From contig CATIUR010000001.1 in NCBI GenBank assembly GCA_949592205.1, positions 212,542,250 to 212,606,249 of the forward strand: DNA of 64,000 bases, in the 5' to 3' direction. The stretch is from Helichrysum umbraculigerum. Lineage: Eukaryota; Streptophyta; Magnoliopsida; Asterales; Asteraceae. Of this stretch, positions 10,491 through 21,841 are shown one piece after another. The stretch's first letter is position 1, and each line of letters begins with the position of its first letter. A model generated the notes under the pieces. That model did not search any database. It worked only from the letters and a program-made list of their open reading frames with translations, and was not told where the DNA came from. The translations under genes were made by a program, and so were the position numbers.

Positions 10491-12616
10491 AACTTACCAT
10501 TTCAAATGGTATAAATATGAAGTTGAAAGAAAGGAAAGATAAACAAAAAAATATTGTAAGATAGATATTGATGCCATGAGGCTAATTGGCTTGCGACTAT
10601 GACTTTAAGAAAGTAAGAAAATAAAATTGATGGCAAGAAGATCTGATGGGTGTGTATGATGTATAGTTAAAGACATGATTTTCTCCCGATAGGAAGTCAC
10701 ATTATTAAATGAAATACATACAACACGTTGGGATATAAAATATGGTAGTGAGTACACATATGTGGGATATGTATATTTAGAATACGGTGGCCAACGTATT
10801 ATGAATATATCATGACATTTGAGGGTCACATGTCCATATTGGTATTGATCAATATGTGGAAACGTCTAAGACGATGAATCTAAAAGATGATAAGGTACTC
10901 TAATTAGCCATAAATGACCAATTGGTTTTTGCTTATTAGTAGCAATGAAAGATATAATAAGACAGTCCACAAAATGAACATTAAGGAACTTGAATAAGAG
11001 ATGTATGCATTCCTAAGAATGTTGCATCACACCGTCATATAAAGTTTAATTATCATCAAGATGATGTCATGTAAGACACTTAGTTCTCACTGAGCGCTAA
11101 AGTTTGAAAGAGAAAAATAGTTGAACGATGAATCCAAAGAAATATAATTATATGAAAAATAGTGAAAAGTGTTGAGTTCCACTCACACAATGCATTTAAC
11201 TTCAAGAGTCGCGAAGGCTTATGTACAACGTGTGAGGTTCTTCCTTGCAAAGTGTGATTAATCTTAGTTAGTATAATGATTGAAAATGTTGAGTTGTAAT
11301 TCACTTAAAATTATTTAAGAGATCAAACCGGACTTTTATGTGATAAACTTAAAATAAGAGTGATGGGTTAAATGATTAATAGAAAGCGAATTGAACTAAG
11401 ATGATGATAATAATAAATGAAGTGATGATGACGTCTAATTAAGATGGGTTGATAATGACATAATGAGTCTTTAAAGAGACAATTGAAATAGGCATGCCAT
11501 TTTGTCTTGGGAACTAGAAGATCTAGATATTATTATTCTATCATTGATCGAGTGCGAGTGCTTGAATCTAGCGTAAAAGGTGCTTAATTTTTCATGGTGA
11601 TTTACATACTCAAATCTTGGAGCGGTTAAGCCAACAAATAAATTGAAATCGAGATTTTAAAACAGTTTGTATACTGTATTGTGTTGTTGTATTCACGTAG
11701 ACATGGGTTTGGTTTGTTGATGGTCCTGTAAATTAATCCTTACAAGAATTATATGCATATAATCATATGGATATGGATATAGGCTAATAATGATCGCAAA
11801 AGAAATCCATTAAATAGAGTTTTTGTGATTTGTAAGAACAAACTAGAATAAAATAAAGGAATATCGAGAAGCAGTATACGAATCATGATATAAGATACAA
11901 AATAAATTGAAGAGTAATGTAACTAATTTTAGGAGTAGGTTTACTGCTTTTGTACCCCAAAACCACTAACCTTACTTCTAAAATTGAGTAAAGCTATTTG
12001 TGAGTGTGCAATTTAGTCTATATAACTTACACGCTAATTGATTGTGATATATAATTGGTTAGTAATTAAGAATTGTAATGATATTATTGTAAGCATTATA
12101 ATCTACTAGTTGTCAAGAATTGAATTGAATTAATTGTATCACAATGGGTCAAAGGTGATTGTTGAAAGCCGAGATTAACTAGATTTGACCGACAAAACCT
12201 AAGTAGAAACATATGAGGAGATGTAATTATTCTAAAGCTATAAACTTGAAGCAAGAATTAAAACAATTTAAGCACCTTGCTGAGTTCTCAAATTAAAACC
12301 TTACAAAAAAAAAAAAAAACAGCGAAGTGAAAGAGTATCAATTTCAAAAAATTTAGAATACGATGCAAGTTCGGCTTATAGAAATACACACTTATTTAAT
12401 GCCGAATACACAAAAATAGTCAAACAATAGATGATGGAAGTTGGTGAACTTCAAAATTCAAATTAATATTAGAGATTATGACTCTTTGAATAAATTATTG
12501 GAAAGTTTGAATATATAAAAGTTGAATAAATGATGAATTGACGTTATCAAATGTGTCAATACAACTTTAAGATGAATAAGATTTCGAGGACGAAATCCTT
12601 TTAAGGGGGAGATAAT
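10491..12616 (+). other. decayed 3' interior of Ty3/gypsy element G
   Basis: AT-rich with no ORF worth naming. It leads directly into a polypurine tract and LTR, so it should be the 3' end of element G. I could not recognise pol motifs by eye, as expected if it decayed by C-to-T change. The last 25 bp before the tract (TTTCGAGGACGAAATCC) match the usual sequence context upstream of Ty3/gypsy tracts. A stretch of 15 A lies near 12305. Confidence 0.5.
12601..12614 (+). other. polypurine tract of G
   Basis: TTAAGGGGGAGATA lies just before the TGTAAC start of the LTR, as in Tekay-like elements. Confidence 0.7.
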
Positions 12617-15133
12617 TGTAACGTCCTGAAACTCATTTTATTATTGTGCATTAGTAAATTGTGGTGCATTTAGTTTGTTATGTTTGGTTTGTGTTTTGAC
12701 TCTGAATGTGAAGAATTGGCCAAATTGGGGCTAAATTCTGAAGTACGAAAGATAGTGTAAAGTCCTAAATTCGGTTATAATGATTTATTTAAAATGGAGA
12801 CTATGCAATTTTTGTTATCTAAGTATGATATATAAGACATGTACTAAAATTGCCATTAAATTGGGAGATTTTGGCTAGTTGAATGTTTTGAGAACTTGAG
12901 GGACTTATTAAGTAAATGTTATGATTAATTAGTCAAGGATAAGAAACCCTAGCCCCATTTTGTTCCTGCGTATTTTGAGAGCCAAAAGAAAAGGAGAGTT
13001 TCAAATCTAGGGTTTTAATCGAGTGAGTTGAGGTTTTGGTTCAAACACAAAGAGCTGCTTACTTTCTTGTGGTGATCGACGTACTCTGATCTTTAAGCAA
13101 TTAGGATGAAGGTTGAACTATACAGTACTATACTAAAGGTATGAAATCATCATCATCAGTTTCAATATGTGGTTAAATATTTAATAACATTTATATGTGT
13201 AGAAGTTGATGGGTCTATAGATTTTAATAACGTAAATTATTAGTTCTTGTAAAATTGTATGCATGAAATCGTATATAGGCTATTACTAATTGCTGGGAAA
13301 TTGATGACTTAGTGCATTGATGAATCGCACGAATGAATTAAAAAGAAAAGAGCAGAGTTACCGTAGCATTACTGGTACATTAGAAAAATATAATTAAAAG
13401 TCCACTGCCTTACTCCTTACTCCTACGTAGAGGAGTAACACTACATACAAGACCAAGTTTCCTTACATTTAACTTGACCACATGATTCCATTATTGTTAA
13501 ATTAAATGATTAATTCATATTGATGGCTATAATATGGTGGATCGGTTGATAACTTGGTATAGTCTGGAGCATTACAAATTCATTAACTTTACATGCTAAT
13601 AAAATGTCATCTCATGCTTTTAGTCATATTAATGTAATTATATGTTACAAAGTAACTTGACAACCAATCAAATTCCATCTAGTAAAATCATGGGACGGTG
13701 GGGAGATTTACATGACGTCTAGACATGTAATTAGCAATATTTAATTGAAGTATGTACATGATGTTTGTGATAGCAAATTTAATGGTCAACCTATTTAAGT
13801 TCTAGGCGTAAACTTCAGAGTATCATTTAGACCACATTCATGCTGACTTATTACTTGTAATATGGTTATACTTAACAATGGTGTCATTTATATATTAACT
13901 ATTGTTTAGGTAATCAAGCTTTTTGAAGAGGAGTGTATTTGTACTCAAGTTGAGGTAAGATAATGTTTGCGAAAACCGGGTACACAATCAAAACCTTAGA
14001 CTTTTGATTATCACTTAAGTGTTTTAAAGATGGTTGATTAATTCAATCAAAGTCATGTCATTTGGGTTGCTTGAGTAAAGATATACTTATATGTGGGTCG
14101 GGTCAATTATGGGTAGTTATTTTAATTCCGTTTATTGATACATCATTATGCACGTTGTATAGTAATGATTGTTGTTGGTTCGTTGTTATATGTGTTGGCT
14201 AGTACACTAGAACCTTGTATGATGCTTAGGATGCACTCACGAATTAGGGACCCTAAATGTGTTGAAGTTGATGAAAGATAAAGGAGAGTTGTGTTAATTA
14301 ACTTTAACATAATTACGAGGCGTAGAGATATCTCGAATGAATCTCGAAAGGGTTTCATGGTGGCTTACCGTGAGGTGGTCACACATTTGTCGGGCACATG
14401 ATATTCTAGACACATTCATGTTGCCATTGTCGATATAGGCGATAGTAGGTTTCCCCCAGTTGGTTTCCCAAGGCTCATGGATTCACCCACATAGTGCTTG
14501 GTGGACTAGTGGACTAACCCTACGGGAATTGACGGTTAAGTTGAAAGGCGTAAACAAAAGGTGAAAGTTGAAAGATGAATTGTAGGCACGACTTTTAGGA
14601 CTTGGAGGTGGGTTCTTGATGTGCTACATGTTGATGTTGTTGCTTGTTGATTATTGTTGTTGTTTAAATAATAATTGTTGTTGCCTTATCGATTATTATT
14701 ATGGACGCATGACTTTGTTGAATTGCTAATTTAAGACGTATTTTGTTGACTAAGGGTTTTACTGGGTTTTTTTGTATAATTATAACCCATTATGCTTACT
14801 CAGCTTTATAAGCTGACACTTATTTTCTACTTGCCGATTGTGTACTCGCAGGTTAGGAAACTTAGGAGCCGGTGATGAGCGTGGCGGGTAGTTGGGCTAA
14901 TTCTGATATAAGCTTTAGTCCATTAATGAAATGTTTAATAGTTTGATTTTGTTAGACATTATATATATGGGTTTCATTTAATATTGTGCTTGATGTAACT
15001 TATGTAACACCATAGACGTTTTAAACTAAACTTTGTTTGGTTCATTTTAATATTGCTGTGACGTTTTCTGCATTACTCTGTGATGTAACTAAAAGTTTTT
15101 GAAAACCCATATTTTGAAATTTAGGGTGTTACA
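12617..15133 (+). repeat. 3' LTR of Ty3/gypsy element G
   Basis: It starts TGTAACGTCC and ends GGGTGTTACA, so the ends form a short inverted repeat; length is 2517 bp. It is not alignable by eye with the B or C LTRs and lacks the GCGACGT array. It inserted in the left LTR of W, whose sequence begins abruptly at 15134 and whose equivalent runs on unbroken in the right LTR of W. The left flank of G is hidden, so its target duplication cannot be confirmed. Confidence 0.8.
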
Positions 15134-15954
15134 ATAGACAATTCTTGTATAATAAACATTCAATAATATAGTTCCAACATAAACATAAATTCATATAATA
15201 AACTCAATCAACATTCATTCAAATAGCTATAATGAAAACCTAATTCACAAGTAATTCAAATAAACAATATCCATAAATTAACTCAATAAGCTTATTAAAG
15301 TTACAAGGATAAAGAAATCGAACCAATTGTCGAACCAGCTTTTCATAGGATTAAAAACATTCAAACACTAGCTCCTTAGCCTCCAAAATCGCACCTTAAG
15401 TCGACCTAAAACCCTAATGATCGAATTTTGTATTCTTGAATTGTATATCGTTAAACCTAAACTAGGCCTCTATTTATAGTTTTGCTGGTCGACCTCCCAA
15501 CCGTCGGTTGGGTATTCCAACCGCCGGTTGGAGCAAAATGTGTCCTGGTCCAACTCCGCGTCTTCCACCGCCTTAATCCTTTTATACACTAACCGCCGGT
15601 TGGGTAATCCAACCGCCGGTTGGTCCTGATTTCCAAAATCTTCCAACTTCGGATTTGGGCTTCATTTTTGGGCTTCCATCTTTTCTTTAACGGATTTTAA
15701 TCTTTCTTCTGGCCCAATTCCTCAATATTAACATTTTAGTCTTCAATTCTTTAAGGTTTAAGCTCCTTTTCTTCATATATTTCATTTTCTTCGGTTTTGG
15801 ACTTGTTCTCGTTCCTTTTTCTTCAATCTTCAATTAAAATACATCTCTGTAAATTTTAACAAAATAAGTATCTAAAATCATATAAATGCACTAAAATGTA
15901 TATAAATATAGGGATAAATTACTATAAAATATACTATCTATTTGATGCTTATCA
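15134..15954 (-). repeat. 3' LTR of W, left copy, truncated
   Basis: It matches 25599-26400 and 35446-36247 plus 38825-38844 base for base over long runs, with several percent differences. It begins abruptly at 15134, where G inserted; about 740 bp present in the right LTR are missing here. It carries two pairs of CCAACCGNCGGTTGG inverted repeats, at 15497 and 15517 and at 15589 and 15609, each pair with a 20-bp step. Confidence 0.8.
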
Positions 15955-16327
15955 AATATCATCACATTTAAGTTCTGTTTGTCCTCAAGTAGAATACTGA
16001 ATAAAATTAATATAAGCATCAAACTAATATTTAATAAATCAGAATACCAATACTAAAAATTTGTTTCATAAGTTAAAACTTTAAACAATTTAATTAACAT
16101 GGATAACTATAATGTACAAATAAAAATTATTATTATTCATGCAATATAAAGTTCATGAACAATTACTAATATATTTGTCCACTTTAAACAATCTATATTT
16201 ATTTTTCTGAATACATCTTTATTATTAGTATGTATATTTCTTATGATTTTCATATATGATATACTCTTAAACTTAATCATGCAACTTACTTTTATATTCC
16301 AAATAAATATATGAAATCCATTTTTAA

Positions 16328-16566
16328 GAATCAAGACATTGGTGACAGGTCTGCATTTTCATGCAACAGAGCGACATAACTTGATTCAGGTAAAGTAATT
16401 TTATTTAAATCAAACCAGCGGTGACAGGTCTGTACAATCGTACAACAAAACGACATAGTTTGATTTTTTTATTTTTATTTATTTTTCTTGAAAGATTTTT
16501 TCTTTCTTTTTGCTTTATTTAAGAATACTAATTAGAGACCAGGTCTGTACTTTCGTACAACAGAGG
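16328..16566 (-). repeat. three two-tier hairpins in W
   Basis: Copy 1: outer stem GAATCAAG/CTTGATTC (16328-16335, 16380-16387), inner stem TGCAT/ATGCA (16352-16365). Copy 2: outer AAATCAAAC/GTTTGATTT (about 16407-16415, 16458-16466), inner TGTAC/GTACA (16431-16444). Copy 3: outer TACTAATT/AATTAGTA (about 16527-16534, 16571-16578), inner TGTAC/GTACA (16546-16559). Stem sequences change between copies while pairing is kept. In element sense the inner loops read GAAA, GATT and GAAA. The internal-loop sequence (GGTGACAGGTC opposite CGACAT) is conserved in copies 1 and 2. Confidence 0.75.
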
Positions 16567-16987
16567 AAACAATTAGTAGACCCCCAAATGTTTTCATATA
16601 AGTATAAAGATATATATAGTTATCGCATGATAAATCTAAGAATTAAGACTTTTATGTCATACATCATATTATGTACCATAAAATAATATACAAGTTATTT
16701 TATAAATTTTTTTAAAATTTAGAAATTCTCATATATATTGCCTATTAGTACATCATATCATGTAACTATATATCACTTATTATTAAGTAGCTTACGTTAT
16801 ATATACAAAACAGTTAATCCACATTAAAGTCCAAACTTTTAAATACAAAACAAAACTTTTAACAAAAGTATTCTGAATAATAAATACTTAGTTATTCATT
16901 TAAAAATTTTTAAATTTTTAATAAAATTTAAGAACAATAGAAACTTAACTGATTAATTAAAGAAATTCGTTTTCTTACGAATCTTAT

Positions 16988-17024
16988 CCCCACACTTAAA
17001 TTATACAATGCCCTCATTGTATAA
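16988..17024 (-). other. AAGTGTGGG box with adjoining hairpin (W)
   Basis: CCCCACACTTAAA is followed by a perfect 10-bp stem, 17001-17010 with 17015-17024, around the loop CCCT. In element sense this is a hairpin with loop AGGG followed by TTTAAGTGTGGGG. The same layout occurs twice in element A. Confidence 0.65.
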
Positions 17025-18730
17025 AAATTGATAAACAAAAGTGAGTAATGGAAAGAAAAATAGAACAGAAAACTCCCCTGACTTAAAAGCAATTGTCGTC
17101 GGCTAGGGCAATACTGTTGTTGAATTCATCATCGGCTAGAATAAATTGGTTGTCTCCTTGATCTTTGAAAAATAATATACAACATCCACACTTTCGTAGT
17201 TAATCACGATTGCATTTAGCATATGCAATAAGCCTTTAAACCCCTCGGTATCCCGAGTGGACGAGTTATAGTCTCGTGAGGGTTTCCAGGGAACACACCC
17301 ACAAAGTTCATAATTAATAGAATAAACTTATTAAATTTCCAAATATTTCAATGTATTGTTCAGCTGTACTATACTCACAGCCTCATAAGTACTTATGAAT
17401 TCTAACAAAACAAACAAACGAATTAAACGTACCAAATAATAAAATTACAAAAATAAAAAAAAAATGAAAAAAAAAATCTAAAGATAGTCAAGAAATGCAT
17501 AACCACATGCTACTTAGTACTTTCATTATCGTCATTCTGCCTAGGCTAATTCCGTAGTAAAAGTTTAAACCATTGTTGTTCGTAAGGTTATCCTTAAATA
17601 AAGTCAACCGCCGATTGACATAATCAACCGTCAGTTGAACAAGTCTATGTACGCCCCAAATCAATAACCTATAAACAGTCTATATATTTTAGTCTTAATG
17701 GCCATATAACTTATGTAGTAACTATTATTTTATTAGCACCTCAATTTTGTAGCCCAATATCCTTTAAGCTATGTATTTCAAATTTAATCATCTAGTGCTT
17801 AAAATTAAATAGCCTAATAAAGCCCAATATAAAGGCTAATCATGATCTAGATCCTCAATTAAAAATTCATAATTTATCTCTTAGTATTGAAGGACCCAAA
17901 GATGTTTTTAACATGTTAATCCAATAGAGTTAAAAACTGACATCTCATGATCATACTAAAACTAACCCAAATGGTTCAAAAACTTAGTTTAATTAGTTAA
18001 GAGTCCATCTTGTAATAAGCTCAATTTAAAAATCAAAACCCAAATTAGTAAGCTTATTTAAAAATCTACCCCAGTATTTAAAAATTATAAAATCTTTTCA
18101 GCACATTGTTTAATCAAAATAGTATTTGACCCAAGTCTTTCAATTCAAAACCCAATGTTTTTTTTTTTTTTTTAATAAACCCAAATAAATAATTTTAAAA
18201 ATTCAATATTTGAACTCAATTGTAATTAATTAATATAGTCCAAAAATTTAATTGGCTCAAATCGTCATCATTTAAATCTCAACTGTTGAAAAGTTCATTA
18301 AAACAGGCCCAAATAATTGTAGCCAAAAATTTGTTTTTAGTTTAAAGCCCATATCAATTGGCCCAATTAAAAGCAAAGTAATTTAGTTTAGCCGAATTTG
18401 AGAAAATCCGCCCAACCGCCGGTTTTATATGTAAACCGCCGGTTGGTTGCTAGCAGCGATTTTCCTAAATAACGACATTAATATCATATTTTGTTTATTT
18501 AGCCTTATTTACGCACCTTAGCTCCAACAGTATTTTTCTAGTAATTATGGTTTCTGATACCTATCCTTAAGAACAAACTAAAACCAAAAAGTAAAAACTA
18601 AAAATAAAATACCTAAAAATTAAAATCTAATAAAACTACCTACGAATTAAAAATGTATCCTAATATACAAGCACGAGTTGCCTCCCGAGAAGTGCTTGTT
18701 TTTGTTCGAGTCTCTAGCTTGACTCCAACC

Positions 18731-19558
18731 TTACTTACTTAAAAATCTAGTGACTTTTCCCACACTTAAAAGTAAGCATGGATGGTAATATCGATAAATA
18801 TCATTTAAATGTAAATTTATTAAAATTAAACTACGAAGATACTTATCGTTTATAGCAGGTAAATGTCCATTCTGAGATGCTCCATGATTTTCCAAAAATT
18901 GCGAGAAATTTTCCTTCCGATCGAATTGCCAAAAAGGATCTTCATACTGGTAAAACAATGAACTTGTGCTTATAGATATTTCAACCGATGGTTGTGTCAA
19001 CTCAACCACCGTTCGGATTTCAACTGTTGACTGTGTTTCAATCCAAATGTTGTTTGATATCTGATTACCGCAAATTTTGTTTTTGGTATCTTTTCCAATC
19101 TCTTGATCATCTTCCTTTAATTGTTCATCCTCTGGTTGTAATGATAAAAAGTCATCAATAATCGTCATTATTTCTTCTTCTGTCATTGCCCCATTATGGT
19201 TTCTCAATTCAAGAATCTCCTCGTCAGAATCATAGTGATCAAATTTAGGTAATAACGACCAATCTACCGTCAAATCTTCTTCCTGTTTAAATTCACTAAA
19301 AAATTTGTTAGAAAATAAAGATTCAGAAAATTGAGTATACTTATTGATTTGGTTATCCATCTCTTCAAGTTCTTGAATGAAATTCCCTTCACTATGGCCA
19401 TTAGTTTTAGTTTCCTCCATTCTTGTACTTGTTCCAGGAATTGTGTAGCTAATACAATTGATGGTCAAGATATATTCATCAATCTCTTGATTCTCAATCG
19501 TCACTTGGTATATAGGATTATTGATTGAATCTTGAAAATCCTCATGAATGTAATCCAT
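18731..19558 (-). CDS. W ORF, unknown 275-residue acidic protein
   Basis: The only substantial frame in W. It starts at ATG 19558, starts MDYIHEDFQD and ends at a stop before the conserved GCCTCCCGAGAAG box. The composition is acidic (EEEIMTIIDDF, PEDEQLKEDDQE), with no zinc knuckle, protease or RT motif. Within it, about 18983-19035, the AACCG word array of W continues through the coding sequence (TVEI, TVVEL, PSVEI repeats). I do not recognise the protein. It could be a remnant gag, a product acting on the element, or a chance-preserved frame. Confidence 0.5.
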   Translation of the reverse strand: MDYIHEDFQDSINNPIYQVTIENQEIDEYILTINCISYTIPGTSTRMEETKTNGHSEGNFIQELEEMDNQINKYTQFSESLFSNKFFSEFKQEEDLTVDWSLLPKFDHYDSDEEILELRNHNGAMTEEEIMTIIDDFLSLQPEDEQLKEDDQEIGKDTKNKICGNQISNNIWIETQSTVEIRTVVELTQPSVEISISTSSLFYQYEDPFWQFDRKENFSQFLENHGASQNGHLPAINDKYLRSLILINLHLNDIYRYYHPCLLLSVGKVTRFLSK

Positions 19559-20170
19559 GGTAAATACCTGTTAAAACCAAGAGAAAAAGAAAAAGAGTAG
19601 CAAAGAAAAGATAATAAAAACTAAATAAAAATAAAAATTGATTGATCCGGATATGTTAGAATCAGGTTGATGTAGACTAATCTCAATAATCTAATAATAA
19701 AACACATTCAAAATTAAATGATTGAAAAAGAATACCCAACCCAACCTTAGAAATGGTTTAATTAGTAATTTAAGTTAGTTGTTATACAAATGATTTTTGT
19801 GTTAAAGTTAGTTTGTTGAATTTCTTCTACAAAGCCAGTCAACAGATCTCGGTAGCTCCATTGATAGTACACAAAAGTGGAGAAACAGGTCAGCGCGAAT
19901 CTTATTAAAAACCTATCTCTTTCAAGAAGCACCTTACCTCTTATATGATAAATCAATGAGGTAGGGCTTTACTCTCCTTATACCTTTGTTTTTGTCAGTA
20001 TTCTCAATGGGTGAGCCGATATTTCGTATTGATTTTGCAAAGTATTAGAAATCAAAATTATACAGGGAAAAATAATTAGTTATTATTAAAATACACCGCT
20101 CCCCGGCAGAACAAAAGTCCAACCGGTTAAGTGCTCCCCGGCAAAATAAAAGTCCAACCGGTTAAGTGCA
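19559..20170 (-). other. 5' leader of W
   Basis: AT-rich leader between the primer site and the W ORF. Next to the primer site lie two 35-bp direct repeats (20098-20132 and 20133-20167), each starting GCTCCCCGGCA and so copying part of the primer-binding region. I see no coding potential. Confidence 0.6.
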
Positions 20171-20187
20171 CCCCGACAGCAGCGCCA
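20171..20187 (-). other. primer-binding site of W
   Basis: In element sense it reads TTGGCGCTGCTGTCGGGG and lies a few bases inside the 5' LTR end at 20197. It is an imperfect match to the TGGCGCCGNNGCCGGGG site of Athila/Tat elements, complementary to the 3' end of tRNA-Asp. Mismatches suggest age. Confidence 0.65.
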
Positions 20188-20196
20188 AAAACTTGA

Positions 20197-20825
20197 TGTT
20201 GTGAAAGTATAGGCAATTATAATCACAAGTTTTAAATTAAGGAAATACTAAATAATACTATCACACAATTCAGGCAAGTATTAACCTGTTCGTATAATAT
20301 AGCTTATAAGTAAGTCCAAGTTCGAACACAGGGAACGTGATTCTAATTTTATAACTAATTATCTATTTACTCCTAATTACAACTATTCACAATTATTAAC
20401 GATAATATACAATAATATACGAGATAAGGGATCCAATGTACAATTAATATTACAAGATAAAGGGGGACGTTTTAGTTCCGAACGAACATATTTATAATTG
20501 ATACAGATTCTAATAGATAAGTTTCAGGAACAACTTAAGAATACTCAAATGGATAGAAGATTATAATTATTCAAACTATTATTTATTAAACTTATTATAT
20601 TTACTTATGTCTACTTGCTTGTTGGCTATTATTATTGGTGAATTACTAATGTAGAAAATTACTTAAGGTTAAGCTAATCTTCATCATAGCAATACAATCA
20701 TAAGGTTACGCAAAGTATTACTAATTAATAAGATCTATCAGCAGTTTATTAATACAATTTCATCGGTATGGCGTGAATCACAATATTACTTTATATTAAT
20801 CAATTATTCTTCATCTATCGCATAA
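20197..20825 (-). repeat. 5' LTR of W, first segment
   Basis: It starts TGTTGTGAAAG next to the primer site and runs to the insertion point of X. The 5 bp CATAA at 20821-20825 recur after X at 25480-25484. The LTR continues at 25485 in copy 1 of the duplicated block and at 35332 in copy 2. Confidence 0.75.
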
Positions 20826-21841
20826 TGTAACACCCCAATTTTATCAGGAATTTAATTTCGTACACGGGTATAATTTTATTATAAAGTATTATTATATAAA
20901 TGATACAATATAATAGAAAACGTAAAATGGTTTCCCAGTTTCAGACTGTGTAGCTAATTGAAGTAAGGGTTTTAATAGGGAAATACGTGGGATATCTGTG
21001 TTTAATTCCTTTTCTTCCTGTAAGCTCCAGAATATACACAGAGAAAATAGAAACCACGCAGGAATTATTTCCCATCTTCAAAACATCAAATTAAACCCTA
21101 GAAATCAAGCAAGTAATCTTCAAGTCTTCATTTCCTTCCTATTCCTAATCTTTGTAAGTGATCTTTCATTCTTTTTAACCTAGTTCTTGGGGTTTTTAGT
21201 GGGTTTCCATGGGGTTTTGGTGAATTAGTGAAATTAACACGAATTAGGGTTAGGAATTGTTAGAATTGTTGTTTATGAATGTTCTTGAGTTAGTTTATGA
21301 TGAAATTACACCTTGAATATGATTAATTGGTTATGGGTATTCTTGAGTAATCATTAGGTTTTTGATTTAATATGTATGAAATAGTGTTAATTAGTTAAAA
21401 GTGCGATCTATGATGCAATTAGAGTATGAAAACTATGTTAGAACATGATTTGAGTGAAAGTGTAATGAATTGATTAGGTTAACCAAAGTGGGGGAGGGTT
21501 TACAAGTGGTTATTAGCTTAGAGTCATGAATTCCTTGAATATTAAACATGTTGTTATGTGGTATGTGTATAGGTACTAAGAAGTTGGAAGTGTTACCTTT
21601 GGTTATATATTGTGAATCATCATTTCAAGACTAAGGTGAGTGATATAAGGATTTAATCAAGTAATGGTTGTATGTATTTCCGGATTACTCCCGAGTAAGA
21701 GGATCATACAACTATGTGAAGTTAATTGTGATTATTTGTTTTAAATTGTTACTTGTGAATTGTTATGACATGAATTGATTGTACATATTACCGTATAGCT
21801 TCCGAGCTAGAGGTGGGTACAATCAAGTGGAAGTTATTTGC

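Larger units (their letters stand above)
15955..18730 (-). other. 3' untranslated interior of W
   Basis: No ORF. From the LTR inward it holds: a TGTCCTCAAG/CACATTTAAG polypurine-type context (15955-16000); three hairpins with covarying stems (16328-16566); a perfect 10-bp-stem hairpin beside a CCCACACTTAA box (16988-17024); AACCG-type inverted-repeat pairs at about 17604-17638 and 18412-18446; and a box reading GCCTCCCGAGAAGTGC (18690-18705), shared with element A. The long AT-rich remainder shows nothing else. Confidence 0.65.

Noticed and set aside
16328..16578. Hammerhead or other known self-cleaving ribozyme in W hairpins
   Set aside because: The GAAA is an inner loop, and the CUGANGA core and three-stem layout of hammerheads are absent; no other ribozyme consensus was recognised.
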